64,000 bases of DNA. Origin: Diploscapter coronatus. Its lineage: Eukaryota; Nematoda; Chromadorea; Rhabditida; Rhabditidae. The DNA lies in assembly GCA_964036155.1 (NCBI GenBank), contig OZ038422.1, forward strand, positions 72,997,201 through 73,061,200. Direction: 5' to 3'. The notes beneath the pieces are model-generated. The model searched no databases and had not been told where the DNA came from. It was given only the letters and a program-made list of their open reading frames with translations. Below, one piece after another: positions 12,058-26,878 of this stretch. Positions within the stretch are counted from its first letter, which is position 1. Every line of letters starts with the position of its first letter. A program made the translations under genes and the position numbers.

Positions 12058-14621
12058 CAGTTCCACAGACAATTTTGAAAACTCACGGCATCCTGACTAG
12101 GAATTAGGAAATTAACGGTTCTCTATCGTTCTTTTCCTATTTCGCATGCCATTGTGTCATGTCTCCCTTTTCCAAGTACCGTTTCTCTTTCTTTTGCATG
12201 CTGAAAAGTCAACATTGGGCGTGGCCAATTGTTATAAATTGCAAAAATGACGCATACCCCACTCCAATTGCGATTTTTCAACAGAATTTCTCAGTCGATG
12301 CAATATTTTCAAAGATTTTAAAATAATGAATAATACTTTACTCTTAGTCGGGTCAGATCAGTTTTCGAGGCGTCATTTATATATTGGTAAAAATTCCGTC
12401 AAATCGGAAATGACGTTAGGGAAATCACCATTTGAGCATATTCGCAGTGAATTGAATAATCATTTTAGAGTATCTGGGCATACTCAATATTTCTCGAGTT
12501 TTTGTTGTAATTCTGAACAAAAACATTATTTTTTCCTTTTAAATCTATAAAAAAAAAATCTTAGTTCTCTCTTAGAAATGCGGGTTTAACCACTGAAATA
12601 ACAATCAATTACTATAATATTAGGTCAGTTCAGTGCATGTACATGTACACAGTATCATTAATTTGTATGAAATTCCAAGGATCATATTTTTAAAGCGAGC
12701 TTAAAAATCCGTATCCTTATCATTTCATTCATTATTTTCCACAATTTTTATGGGGAATTTCATCATATTGTTGTTGTAAAAACTTTACTTGACGAGCTTA
12801 CACAATATACATGCATTTTCACGCAATTTCATCCTAATTATATTTTGACCCGAGGTTTATTTCTCAACATTTTAAAATGAATTAAAAGAGCGTGTTTCAG
12901 ACGACTTCCAATATTCTTTTGTATATTTTATTATTTGTTGCAATATTCTTTGAGCAGTTATCATTTTATTTTCAAGCAGTATCATTATCATTTTATCGGA
13001 TTTTGCCATAGATTTTCAGAAAACACTTTAAAATTCGATAAAGTTTTCCTCATAACAATTTGTATGTACCTATGTATTTTATCCCTCGAAAAATATTTGC
13101 AGTAAGACGATCTTCAGAATCCTTTCGCAACTATTTTTCGAGAAAGCCCCGGAAAATAACCCTTTAGAATGCTGCTGTGTCGTGAACTTCTCTCATTCTT
13201 TCTACGTAATCATTTGCTAGTCGAATAATTTGATGAATATCATCACTTTCAACACAACCTTCTGTCGCTATAATGTGAAATGTACGTACAAGTTTAGGGG
13301 TTTTGATAAAAGATAAAGAGTTTTCAAGTTTCGTCAAAATCCCACTATTCGATGTGTATGAATCGCGGTATACACTTCATGAGAGGTTAGAAATGTGTAT
13401 GTATTACAGTTATTTTTAGAAATAAACTTTGAAAAGTCATAGTTTTATATGAGGCGCATGAAGATCAGTTTCCCCCAAAGAACACTACAAACTTCTAACG
13501 AAAAATTGCACAATTTTCACTTTTTGTTCGAAATGATGAAATAGTGAATTTTCCCACTCGATAAACTCATTTTTCACATTTTCAGACTAAGATTTCAATA
13601 TTTTTCTTCAAAAAATAGTTCTTTTTCCTGCAAAATTCTTCAATTTATGGGCATTTGAAGTAAATTCATGCGTCCCCTAGCTAGAGTGCGCAAATTCCGT
13701 CCCTCTGCAGAAGCGTAGCATGTAACAAAAGTGGTATTAGTACGGGACCCCTAAAATAGGAAGTAAGAAGTCATGCTCAGATTGCGAAGGCATAAAAGGC
13801 ATGGTGCAGATGGACGCTAAATCACATGAAACAGTTCTGTACCGAAAATCAACTTATAACTTTTTCGTCCGCAAGATTTTTGTATGGAAAAAACGTATTC
13901 ATTTGGGGGTTCCGAAGTTAGCTATTTTTCTTGTCAAAGAAAATTCGTATCTTATTTTTTCTTTTTAAAGTTTTAGTCAGGCTCAAATATATTAGTTTGA
14001 GAAAAAATAACTACGGAATATGGCTCCTATGAACTCGTTTGCACTCTCTACCCTTAGTCCCGCCCTCTTTTGCGAGCCGCGCTTTGCATCTGTCTTTGTC
14101 AGCTGAGCGACCTTGTGCCCGTCCGATGCCGTCTCGTGCCATCGTTCTTTTCTTCGAGAAAAGAACTTTTCATCGGTTTCAGAATTTTGAGAACAGTTTT
14201 GGAGAGTCAACTTTTACTGCTTGTGTCTATATTCAAAATTTGATCAACTTCTCATAACTCTTACTGGATGAATGATTGATTTTATCGATTTTCTCGTGAA
14301 ATTTTAAAGTTTTTCACGAAAAATATTGCTTCTTTTTCTGTTTTTTGTCCTGAAGTATCATAGTTCATGTGAGAATTCTTTCAGATTTAGTAAACCGACT
14401 TAGAAACATCGATTTTCTCCTGTCATACTGTCCATTTTCACGAAACCTACCATTATCGGCTTTTATCGATCGACGTTGCAATTTTGAAATCCGTAAAATT
14501 TATCGATTTTTTTCATAAGTTTTTGATTTCAGAAGATAAATACTAGAATTTGACAAGTGTGTTGAAGTGGGGGAAGGTTTTCGGAGCGTCTTTTGCGAGG
14601 CGGACTTAGGCGGGTCGCGAC
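12058..14621. other. crm-1 3' UTR and atg-9 upstream region
   Basis: No coding exon was found. An AATAAA at about 13423 could serve crm-1, but the true 3' end is not resolved. A strong acceptor (TTTTTGATTTCAG) ends at 14532, 90 bp before the atg-9 start, and may mark a trans-splice site or a 5' UTR intron. The open frames at 13992-14210 (-) and 14039-14257 (+) overlap each other and show no domain. Confidence 0.55.
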
Positions 14622-17600
14622 ATGTTCAATTTCGGCAGGAACAAGAAACAATATCAGGTTCGTAATTTTGAAATCCCTTTTAAAACATTAACACATGATT
14701 GGTTTGTGCCAAAAATGCAGCGAGATTGAACCGTCGACCAAGGAATTCAGGTGATCGACGATGACTACGATGAGCCTCCGGGTCGCTTGGAGACGCTGAG
14801 CAGTCTGCTGCCTTTGAGTATGCCCTCGTCCATCGTAGGACAGTCCAACGGAGGACGACGATTCTACGAGAGTGGCACGGAGCATGAGCGATTGTAAGTT
14901 TTTCGATCTCTATATATATATATATATTTTTTTTTTTGTTATTTTAATTTACTTGTGCGAAAAGTATTAATTTTCGTAGAAATCATGCAGTTTAATAATT
15001 GTATTTTCTTTAACAACCAGCACTTTTCTACCGTTTATAATTTTTTTTACAAAAGTTACAGGTTTTCGATAAATTTTTAACACATATTAAAAGATTATAG
15101 GTTTTTTTTTCAAATCTTTTCTTTCTTGGTTTTTTTTGAAGCAAATAAATTTTTTCTCTTTGAATCAAGAAAAAAACTAACAGAATCCCCGGCTCGTCGC
15201 ACACTCCCGACTACCATCAGGATCCACCTCAACAGCACCTGGCTAGTTCCGCACCGGACGGTCTGACGAACCTCGAAAACGGGACTACAACTAGGAACCC
15301 TGGCGGCGGGCTCATGTCCTCTTCCAGCCGATCGCAGGATCAGCGATGGGACCACATTCAGAATTTGGATGAGGTACGATGTTTTTATTCATTTAAAAAA
15401 ATTTATCAAGGCTATAGCTATTTTAACGAAGGAAAGAGGCAATTTTTTGTATTTTTTTCGACAGAAGTTTGGGCTATTTTTGTAGAAATATAGAAAAGTG
15501 GGGTTTATGAAAATTTTCAAAGAAAGATAGACTATTTGATTTTTTAATCACAAAAGTAAAGAGAAAATCGATTGTTACTAAATGCTATTGACTTTATCTT
15601 CCAGTTCTTCACTCGAATTTACGAATATCACCAAGGAGGCGGGTTTCGGTGCATCGCACTCAAAAGAGCGCTCGATCTCGTGCAGTTTATTTTCATTGTT
15701 GTGAGTTTTTAACTTTATTAAAAGTTTTTTTTACATTTTTTCTTAAATTTAGTTCCTCTCAACATTCGTCACTCAGTGCATTGATTACGACGTGCTATTC
15801 GCTAATAAGAATACCACAACCACGGGAGAGCCGATTTACGGAAAGAGGCATTTTGGGGTGAGATTTTTTTTTTTTTTTAATGTTGATTTCTAAAATTGCA
15901 CACAGAAAATTTCAGATTAGCGATTTTTTAACATTTTCATTTCTATTTTATCTGCTTTGGGAGTCAAATCAATGATTTCTTAAAGCAACCCTATTTCAAA
16001 GAACATGGATTTCCAGGATGCAATCGTGGCCAATTGCGCCTCGCACCTGAACTGGTTCGTGGTGGTCACGATTCTGATCGCCCTCGTTTTCTGGGTCTCG
16101 CGAGTCTTCATCACCGCGCACGTCCTCATGCAGATGCTAGAGGTTCGTTGATTTTTATTTTTTTAAGAGGCATTCCATGAATAAGTAAAAACGACAAAGA
16201 TGGATCGGGAAATGGCAAAAGTATATAAAATCCAAATGGAACTCATATTGGCGGATGGGTCCTTGGGTCTAATTCACAAAAGCAATTTTTTTGCCTCACT
16301 CTTTTTTCGCAAGTATGGGTTTCATTCGGATTTCGTATATTTTTGTCGTTATCCGATCAGTAGTCACGTTTATTCGTGGAACGGCTCTAAATAATAATCT
16401 AATTTGAAAATCCTGCCTTTAGACATTTCATTAGATCATATTAGTCTATTATTTTCGATGTGACCATGTGAATTTTTGTAGCATACAAAATTTCGATAAT
16501 TATCAAGTGGCCATTTTTACAGAAAGTTGTCGACCTTCTAATTTCACTTTATCTGTCGAATTTTGAGGAATTGAATTTTCAGATCCAACTCTTCTACAAT
16601 TCCGCATTGGGTATTGAAGATAAAGAGTTGCCGAATTTGACCTGGCACGCTGTTGTCAAGAGGATCTGTGAGGTAATATTTTTAGAATCTTTTTCTAGGG
16701 ATTCTTCATTTTAACTTATTGGTTTTCCTAATTTTTTCTAGTCTTTAAGTCCAATAAGGGGCTTCATTGGAATTTTAATGAAAATAACCTATTTTCCTAG
16801 TTATTCTAAATGGAAGATTCAGGTCCAACCTCGCCTCCACCTAATGATTCACACGGAGCAATTGAGCGCGGTCGATCTCTACAACAGGGTTCTCCGGTTC
16901 AAGAATTACTTTGTCGCGATGGTCAATCAGGTTCGATTTTTTCATTTAATTTTTATTTTCTCAATTTCTAGAAAATTCTGCCTCCTACTATGAGCTTGCC
17001 GTTCCTGGGCGAAATCTCGTACCTCCCGAACGGACTCAAGTCCCAAATCAAAAGAATTTTGTTCTACAGGTAAAATTTGAAGCATTCTTCATTAGAATAT
17101 GGACAAAAATTACTCAATAAAAATAATGAAATATATTATGATGGGCTGAATTTTGAGACATACGAAAGTTTTGCTTTTCAGCTCATCAGCGGCTTGGAGC
17201 GGACCCTATCTGAAGGAGGAGTACAAAAACGAGGACATGCTGGATGATTTGGCTAGGCAGATGGAGAAATCGGTAGGGGTTTTTGGCTGATTTAAATTCT
17301 CCTTTAGTTTAATTTCAATAATTCCCCTCTCGAAATAGCTCTATCGTTGAATTTTCTGGAGAATGTATTATCTGGAGAGTTCATTCGAAGCCTACCTATT
17401 TTTACAGAAGATATGATTAAATTTGAGAGGAATGAAAAAGATAATAAGAATAGAGTTTTGAAAATTAAAAAGAAAAGTTTAAAAATAAAAATATAATTTA
17501 AAAATGCTTTCAAGGTGACCATGTATGGCTTATTCAACCTGGTGCTGTTCCCGTTTATCTTCCTCTACCAAATTCTGGTCTCATTCTTCACCATTTCTGA

Positions 17601-20600
17601 ACAAATTCGGAGGCGATCTGATGCCCTGGGAATGAGACGATATTCGAATTATGGACGGTAAATTTTATTCTATGGTTTTCCCCTAAATATGCTTCGTTTT
17701 TCAAATTTTTACCTAGTAAATTTCTTGCACTACTGCGAAGAGAAAAGGGCTTTCCAAACAAACAAATCACTAACTATGGAATAATATCGAAAACTGATGT
17801 GGTGTCCTTAATTTTGAACAATTTTCAAATTCAGATACCAAGTCCGTCACTTCAATGAGCTGGACCACGAATTGAACGCTAGACTTAACCGGTCTCACCT
17901 ATTCGCCAATGCTTATATGGACCAATTTTATTCCCCTCTGCTGGAGATTATCGCCAAACAGGCCGTCTTTGTTGCAGCAGCCGTTCTGGGAGTGCTCGTC
18001 GTGCTCTCGTCATGGGACGAGGACGTACTTCAGGTAAACAGCGTTAATAGAATATATTCTCTGGAAATTAAAACAAGTTCTACTAGAATTATTCGAAAAT
18101 TAGTTAATTTCAGTTTTTTTTCTAATTCTTTGAATCATACTTTAACGAGATTCAGTTGAAATTTAAAACGGAGCGAAAATTTTTGTTCAAACAATTTCGG
18201 TATCAATCAGGATTCAAATATTCTTCAACGAAAAACTCGGTTTCTTCTGAAACATCGAAATTTTCTGAAAGTAAACTGGAATAAATGGCAATTCGTAAAT
18301 GCCGAGACGATGAGATCTATAGTTAGTAGTGATAGGAAAGGGTAAGACAGTAAGGCAAAATAGTGTGGGAAAATAGGTCGTGCCATCCCGTAATTTCTAG
18401 TTGCCGAATAGATTTCATAATTTTCAGATCGAGCACGTGATCACGGTGATGACTGGATGCGGTGTGGTCATTCTGATCTGCCGCGGTCTGATTCCGGACG
18501 AGAATTTGGTCTGGCAGCCCGAGGTTCTCCTCTCGCACGTCGCCAGCGAACTCCACTACGTTCCCAGTGAATGGAAGGGACAGGTACGGCTTTTTTTTTT
18601 TTAGATATTATTTTTTCCTATTTTATTGAGCTGAAAAAGTGCGCATATTATTCTTTACATTAAAAAAATATTTTGATATAGTATTTCTTGAAAAATTTCA
18701 AATAAAAAAATCAAATAGCAAGATTCAAGCACAAGATTTCAGGCCCACACCGAACAGGTTCGTCACGAGTTTGAGCAGTACTTCCAACTCAAGTGGATGT
18801 TCATCGTCGAAGAACTCAGCAGCCCGATTCTCACCCCGTTCATTCTTCTTTTCTGGCTCAGACCGCGGTGCCGTCAACTGATCGGCTTCTTGCACGACCA
18901 CACGGAAAGCGTTCGGGGACTGGGCGACATTTGCTCGTTCGCAATGATGGACGTGGCTAGACATGGAGATCCCACTTGGAATCAGGTGAGATTTATAAAG
19001 TACTATAAATCGATCGGTGATTTTTAGTTCCTTTTGAAATTTATATAAACTCAGATTGTTCTATCTTTGAAGTATAATATTTAATCTAAATTTGATTAAA
19101 TTTTAGGTGGAAAAGCAGAAAGAAGAGGAGAAAGCGCGAGAAGTGACGGAGAATGAAGCACACGGCGAGGCAGACGCCCCGAGAATGTTCACCGCCATGC
19201 AGGAACAGAGGTTGGATTTTTCTTTAATTCCTCGATTTTTGAATTTTTTAAATAGACCTAGACTTTGTATGGGCTGCATTCAAGGATTAATCTTCATTAA
19301 ATGATGATTCATGTTGTGAAAAGTTGAAACATAGATTTTTCTCCCTAAATCTTGTTTTCAATTATTATCTTCTCTATAGTAGCAATTATATTATTTTTTG
19401 GAAAATGACAAATAGACATATATGAAAATTTTAAATCTATAACTTTCAGAGCTCGCGATGGAAAGACGGAATTATCTGTGCTGCACTTCGCGACCCTCAA
19501 TCCGGAATGGAATCCCCCGCCCGCGAGCGCTCAGTTCATCAGGAAGTTCAAGCATCGGGTAAAATTGATTTTCTTTCGAGAACTTCGAATTTTTTTTATA
19601 GGAAGGAAAAAAACTTGATAGAGATTTTTATTAGGCTTTTTTCTTTTAATTATGAGAATCTTAAGTTTCGAAAATATAAAATTTTCAGCTGGAATACGAG
19701 GCTTCGACGATCGGAAATCCCATGGGCCTTCCAGGTGCCGTTTTCGCTCTTCCATAATATTTTCCATACTTTTCCTATTTGTTTTTCTCTTATACCCCAA
19801 CTATATAAGCACATAGGCTTTTCTTGTGTTCAAATCGTATCAAAACGAGTCGAGAACTCGCTTCAAAATGCCCTTGCAGCACAATTCGACAAGTTAAGAC
19901 TAAGATTGAAATTTTATAATTTCAGACCGGAAAAATCTCCTCCTTGAGTCAGTTCACTCGCTCATCCCGACAAACAAAGCCACGCCCGGGAGGAATCCGA
20001 TCATTGGCAAGCTAAATTTCATTCTTTTAGATTTTCAAATTTTGTGCGATATTGTGAATACAGGCCATCGTTTATTTTATGTGTAAAGTAATTGTGTGAA
20101 ACTTTTAAGCATAGAATTTTTCTTTATCATTCGCTTTTTGATAAAATATTGAAGATTTCACTTGAAAGTGCACAATCTTGTGAAATTTTTTTTCTAATCA
20201 TGCACATTTAAACATAATTTGAATATTCTTTATGGAAACGTTTCATTTGGAATTTGAAATATGTATATTTTTTTTTTTTTATTTTTTCGAAATTTCAGCG
20301 AATTGCCTCAACCGTATCGATGGTCCCTTGGAAACGACTACGACAAACGTGCTGGCGACGATTCAAAAGAGCAACCCCTTGGCGGCAGAGTCACTCACAA
20401 ACAGTCTCCATCAAAGCGGTGAAATTTCATTTTATTAACTGAATAATAGTCGACAAATGCATATATCATATGTTGAATAGCTTGAATCGTTATGGACTTT
20501 GATGAAACATAATATCTCGAGAATTCTTAAAATTACACCAATTCGATGAATTTTAATAAGCTTCAAAAAGAGAGATTTATGAAATTTGGGGCAGTGCATA

Positions 20601-21790
20601 TCAGTACATCAGTTGCAGTGTATCATCTTTTCTAAAAAAAGATAATAACTTTCAATTGCAGGCCTGGAAACGGACTCCGCCGCTGCGGACATGCGAGTGC
20701 AGGCGCTATTCCTGAGAAACCTGCATGAGGAAAGCATTAACCTTCGGACTAGCAGTGCCATGGGCATGGGCTCGATTTTGAGGTACAAATATTCGGTCTA
20801 CTGAATTTGCCACCTCTTGGCTTTATCATCGGCTCTTTTTCTCCATAATTCTCGCATTTGTCTACACTCTCTCGCTCTAAAGCCCGATGACAAATCCAAG
20901 GAGATGAAGTATTCAAGAGACTAAAATTGATCCAGGCCAAAATTCGACATTTTTCTCGATTCGAAGATCCTAGCGCTTTCTCATGTACCAGATTAAAAAT
21001 AATCGAAATTGCAACTTATTGATTTGTTATAAGTTTATCAACAATTTAGCTTATTATTTTAGGGATTACGGTGGTGCAGGAGCTCAATCAATGAGAAGCG
21101 TTTTTGGAGTTCCAAATATCCCGCCTGTTACTGGTAAGGAGTTTTTCTTCTTACCGAATTTTTTCTTCGACTGTTATTTCCTGTTCTATGATAAGAATGA
21201 ATCTCGAAGTGGAAGAAGTAAATACGGTTCAAGATTTTTGAGAGCTCTTACTGATTAAATTCTATTAATTCAGCCGCTATTTCTAGTAAATCAAATTTGA
21301 AATTTCCAGACTCGCTGATCGACGTCGATCAATCGACCTATGGTGGCAATGCGGCCACGGCAAGGAGTCGACTCGTCATGCGACCGGGGGTAAATTATTC
21401 TAATTTTTAAAAATTGATCAAAACTGACGGTCACGGGAACTAGAAATGACGAGATGGCCAGACCTATATTTTGCCATACTATCTTCACCTAATTTCTCAT
21501 CCTCTTCTATCTCCAACTATAGGTCTCATCATTTAAAAAAAAAAAACGCCGATGGTATCTTTGTAAATTATTTTTTAAAACGATCCGATTAAGCAATAAG
21601 GCAAAATTTACGATTTTACTCTCCAGAGAAATTTGAAATTTATTTTTTCCTCTAAAACTTGCAATTCTGACTATATTAACTTCAGACGGACATCACGACG
21701 CACGACGAAAGAGATGAAGACGAGAGGGAGGATGATCAGAAGTCCGATGACGACGATCAGCCGCCCCCACAAAACTTCGAAGGAGTTTAG
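14622..21790 (+). CDS. atg-9: autophagy-related protein 9 (ATG9 lipid scramblase)
   Basis: Twenty-three exons, all phase-consistent, encode 886 residues: 14622-14657, 14751-14893, 15184-15373, 15605-15700, 15753-15857, 16017-16142, 16583-16672, 16823-16930, 16972-17069, 17182-17272, 17515-17657, 17835-18033, 18428-18583, 18743-18985, 19107-19210, 19450-19558, 19689-19734, 19926-20006, 20299-20418, 20662-20782, 21063-21133, 21310-21389, 21686-21790. ATG9 is the only multi-pass membrane protein of the core autophagy machinery; it moves on Golgi-derived vesicles and re-equilibrates lipids between leaflets of the growing autophagosome. Family hallmarks seen are IYEYHQGGGF before the first membrane helix (about residue 141), FNELDHELNARLNRS near 414, and further hydrophobic helices near 205-222, 364-386, 450-467 and 480-497. 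The acidic C-terminal tail resembles other metazoan ATG9 tails. The intron after 20006 needs a GC donor (TTG|GCAAGC), the only way to keep the frame here. Confidence 0.96.
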
Positions 21791-22698
21791 ACAACCTCGC
21801 AAAATTCAGATATCTTTTAAATACCTGAAAATCGATTTGAAAAACTTTCCCCTGAAAAATGATGCATAATCCGTCTTATTGTTCTTTAAAATAAGTTCTT
21901 GAAATGGCAAAAACTAGTATATTTCTCTGGTATAGTGAAGTAGAAAGGATGATAATCTTGCTCTTTCAAAGGATTTTTGAAGACCCAGAAAAACGCAATT
22001 GTATGATACATGCTTTTAGAAGATACGAGAATTGCTCAAATTTGGTCTTATTTTTTCATGGATTTCTGACAATTCAATACTTGTTTTATTTGGAAATATC
22101 ACGTTTTCTTTTTTATTTTTGCAAGATCACTAGTCTCGTTTTTCCGTTGATTTTCCTAGCAAAAATCAAAGATATTACAGGTTCATTTTTGTATTTAGGT
22201 AAAGTTTCGCCTAAAATTTTGAATTTTCGCTTATTTTTCGATTTATTTCAATTCAACGACTTTTGCAAAGACACAGTCAAAATTAACGATTATCCTATAC
22301 TGATAAACATTATGATTTGGATAAGTTTCTTGAAAACTCGAGTAGAGTTTGAATGAAAAACTTCGATTCCTTGTGAGGGTAGAGAAATAGAATTTCAAGA
22401 AAAATTATCCTGATCGTTTAAATATTAGATTTGCCTAGATTCAAAAAATATTCTTTTAGAAATGTCATCCTTACCTCAGCAGGCTACTTGTATATATTTG
22501 GGTTATTTCGTCTTTTCATCGTATTTTTCATATTTGGAATCTGCAACTGTTTCAGATTCCAAAATGAAATACGTTTTTCTCGCCTTTTTCGAATAAAGTC
22601 TTGATTCTTCAATATTTAACTTTGAGAGGAGACAACGTTTCATGGCGTTTCATATTTGTGTTGGTTTTATTTCGAAAAAAAATTAAAGATTTCAGAAA
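21791..22698. other. atg-9 to RRP36 spacer
   Basis: AT-rich spacer of 908 bp. It contains the uninterrupted 150-codon frame listed separately (21904-22356). A clear TTTCAG acceptor ends at 22695, three bases before the RRP36 start codon, and fits spliced-leader addition or a 5' UTR intron. Confidence 0.6.
21904..22356 (+). CDS. orphan single-exon ORF, 150 aa, doubtful
   Basis: This open frame lies wholly between two confidently modelled genes. It is rich in Phe, Ile, Leu and Lys and has a hydrophobic stretch near residues 48-85, so any product could be membrane-associated. I recognise no family. The length is more than I would expect by chance in DNA of this composition, but codon choice looks like the surrounding AT-rich spacer and no acceptor precedes the ATG. 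It may be a retained intergenic frame rather than a gene. Confidence 0.2.
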   Translation: MAKTSIFLWYSEVERMIILLFQRIFEDPEKRNCMIHAFRRYENCSNLVLFFHGFLTIQYLFYLEISRFLFYFCKITSLVFPLIFLAKIKDITGSFLYLGKVSPKILNFRLFFDLFQFNDFCKDTVKINDYPILINIMIWISFLKTRVEFE

Positions 22699-24314
22699 AT
22701 GGAGCCACCCTCCAGTTCCGATGGCCCAATTGGTCGGAGGACGTTTCCCAAGAAAGTCACCGGCGGTCCTCCAGTTCAAAGCCCACTGAGCCAGGTATTT
22801 TTTGGCAAAAATCCGAAGTTTAAAGAAATTATTTCAGAATTCGAAAACGAAGGGCAAACACCGTCCGAAAGAGATCAGCTCCAAGCGTCCGGTCGGCAAT
22901 AAAAATCCGTTCTTCAAAAATGGAGATAAGAAAAATAAGTCGGTTTTCTTGAAAGAAATAGAAAACACATTTAGAATATTAGACGATTTATACAAAAGTG
23001 AGACGTTTTGGAACACAAATAAAGGAGTTCACCTTGTCATTCGTTATAAAATATCTCGCTTCTGTACAAAACGTTTGAACCACGTAAATTTAAATTAGAA
23101 AAAGATACTTTTAAAAAACTAAAAAATATTTCAAATTTTTAGAAGATGGGATCCCCGTTTCGACCCGCGCGCAGGCGAATTCCGACCTCACGTTTTTCAA
23201 GAAGACTACGAATTTCTCGACGAAATTCGGCAAGAGGAGGAAAAGGTGGATTTGTATTTATTTTTGCTTAGTGAATTAAAATTTTCAGGATCTTCAAAAA
23301 GCGCTAAAATCTTCTGAAAGACGTGGGAATGAGGACCGGGCTGAGGAAATCAAAATGGTGAGTTTTTTTCTTCGAAAATTATATTATCTTTTTTATTGCC
23401 AATGTTTAGATGCGATGGATAATTCATGAACAAAAAAGTAGCTATTTACCACATTATTTTTTCTAATAAGATAAAATTTTCGGGAAGCTATGCATTTCAT
23501 TAAAAGGCGTTTTTAAATAAAAATTTGAATTTTTCAGACACTCAAGAAAATGAAGGACCGACGGAAAACGGCTGAAGAACAGAAACGTCAGAGGGAAACG
23601 AGGAGACAACTGGAAGAGGAGAATGTGGAGCGCATGCTCAAAGGCGAGAAGCCCATCTTCAAGACCAAAGGTAAAATCGTTATTTTTAAGATTGAGTACA
23701 AAGAAGTAGGTGCAGTATTTATGGTTTCCTGTGAATGAGTAATAGAACATTTAAAAATATTTTGTAAACATTAGGTTTCGATAATTCTCGATTTAAAATT
23801 GCAAGCAATACTTATGAGATCTTTTAGAAAATAATTCGAAATTTAAAAAAAAAAAAAAAAAAAAACGCATAAAAATTCTTTAGAAAGTTGATAGAAATTT
23901 CTGAAGCTTAATTTATTTTTGCCAATTCTCAGCCCAACTTCGTCAACTCGACGCCGAGGTCAAATTTACACAGCTCAAAAAGGACGGGAAATTACAAAAG
24001 TACATGGAAAGGTGCATATTTTCAAGATATTTTTCCTTCATGAAATTTCTCGAAAAATATGTTTCTAAGTTTTGAAATCTCTTTTATTTTATTCTTCCGA
24101 ATATCTATTATCTTATCATCCGAATTGTCTTCCATAACTTATTTTTTATCAAGAAACATTTTTAACAAGTTTTCCCGAATTTTTCAGAAAACTGAAAAAC
24201 AAGGCCCGTGTCGAGAAATTCAAGGCTAAGAAAGAGACGGAAAAAATGGAGCAGAAAGGCAAACCGCAAAGACTCGTAGACGACTTCAACGCCAAATATG
24301 GATACGTCAATTGA
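22699..24314 (+). CDS. RRP36: rRNA-processing protein RRP36 homologue
   Basis: Seven exons encode 235 residues: 22699-22794, 22838-22938, 23143-23245, 23289-23357, 23538-23670, 23933-24011, 24188-24314. RRP36 is a nucleolar component of the 90S/SSU processome needed for early cleavages that release 18S rRNA. The defining block is HRPKEISSKRPVG near residues 40-52, followed by RWDPRFDPRAGEF and a long, highly charged Lys/Glu coiled-coil. The C-terminal tail (about residue 190 onward) has the expected Lys-rich end closing on NAKYGYVN. Length is close to other family members. TTTCAG directly precedes the AAAATGG start context. The gene lies 308 bp upstream of the cyclophilin gene on the same strand. 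Confidence 0.93.
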
Positions 24315-24621
24315 GAACAACGCCATTCTTCAAAATTACGTCTTAAAATAGATTATTATTTTTAAATGACTTTACGACATGAGATCCATTTTTTTCCATA
24401 TTATTTGCTTTTATTTTGAAATTTAGAACTCGTCATAACGTCATTTCAAAACTATCTATTTTTAATCATTTGTTTTTGTTAATGATTTCTTGTTGATTTT
24501 TCAAAGAAATGATTTTTGTTGAAAAATTGTCATTTTCTTCGTGGGAATTATCGGTTTTATATCGATCGATTGATATCTTTGAGTTTTATTGATTTAAAAA
24601 AATGTTCTTTTTTAGGTCAAA

Positions 24622-26333
<1,712 letters not shown>

Positions 26334-26878
26334 ATCTTCAAAGTTACTCAATTTTTGGAAAATTATTCATTTTTATCTGATCACCACTTTTCCAAATTAA
26401 TTCGATTTTCCAATCTCAACGCGTCCAGAGTTGAATTGAATTTTTAAATTTAGATTTAGCCTCGTTAAAGAATTTTTAGAAACTATTATTTTAGGATAGA
26501 ATTTTGTTGAATTTCATTTCTTTCATATTTAGATTCTAGAACCTGTTATTCGGATGTTATTTATCCATTGTTGGTTTTCTTTCGAATTTTCACTTTTCCA
26601 ATAAATCTTTAAGTTAATTCAAGGAAAGCGTTGAGTAAGTACGGTAATCTAGAATTTTTCAAACTTTCAAACACATAAATTTCAATCGTTTATTTACATA
26701 GATTTGAGATTGCAAGATTTATTAGTTATTAGGGCAGAAATTAGGTGGAAACATCGAAAATGTGGGTAGATCTACATAAATACAGCGATTATTATTGTCG
26801 TTGGCATTTTCTTGAGCACTCGTTGACACGTTTGGTTGAAATATTGCGTATTTGTGTATTTTTAGATGGTGTAGTGGT
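26334..26878. other. convergent intergenic region with poly(A) signals
   Basis: The cyclophilin gene (+) and the cathepsin gene (-) end toward each other here. AATAAA on the plus strand at about 26600 and TTTATT (AATAAA on the minus strand) at about 26689 are suitable 3' end signals for the two genes. No gene was seen between them. Confidence 0.55.

Noticed and set aside
19507..19947. 146-codon plus-strand frame inside atg-9
   Set aside because: It is out of frame with the atg-9 exons it overlaps and runs through two introns; phase and homology support the spliced model.
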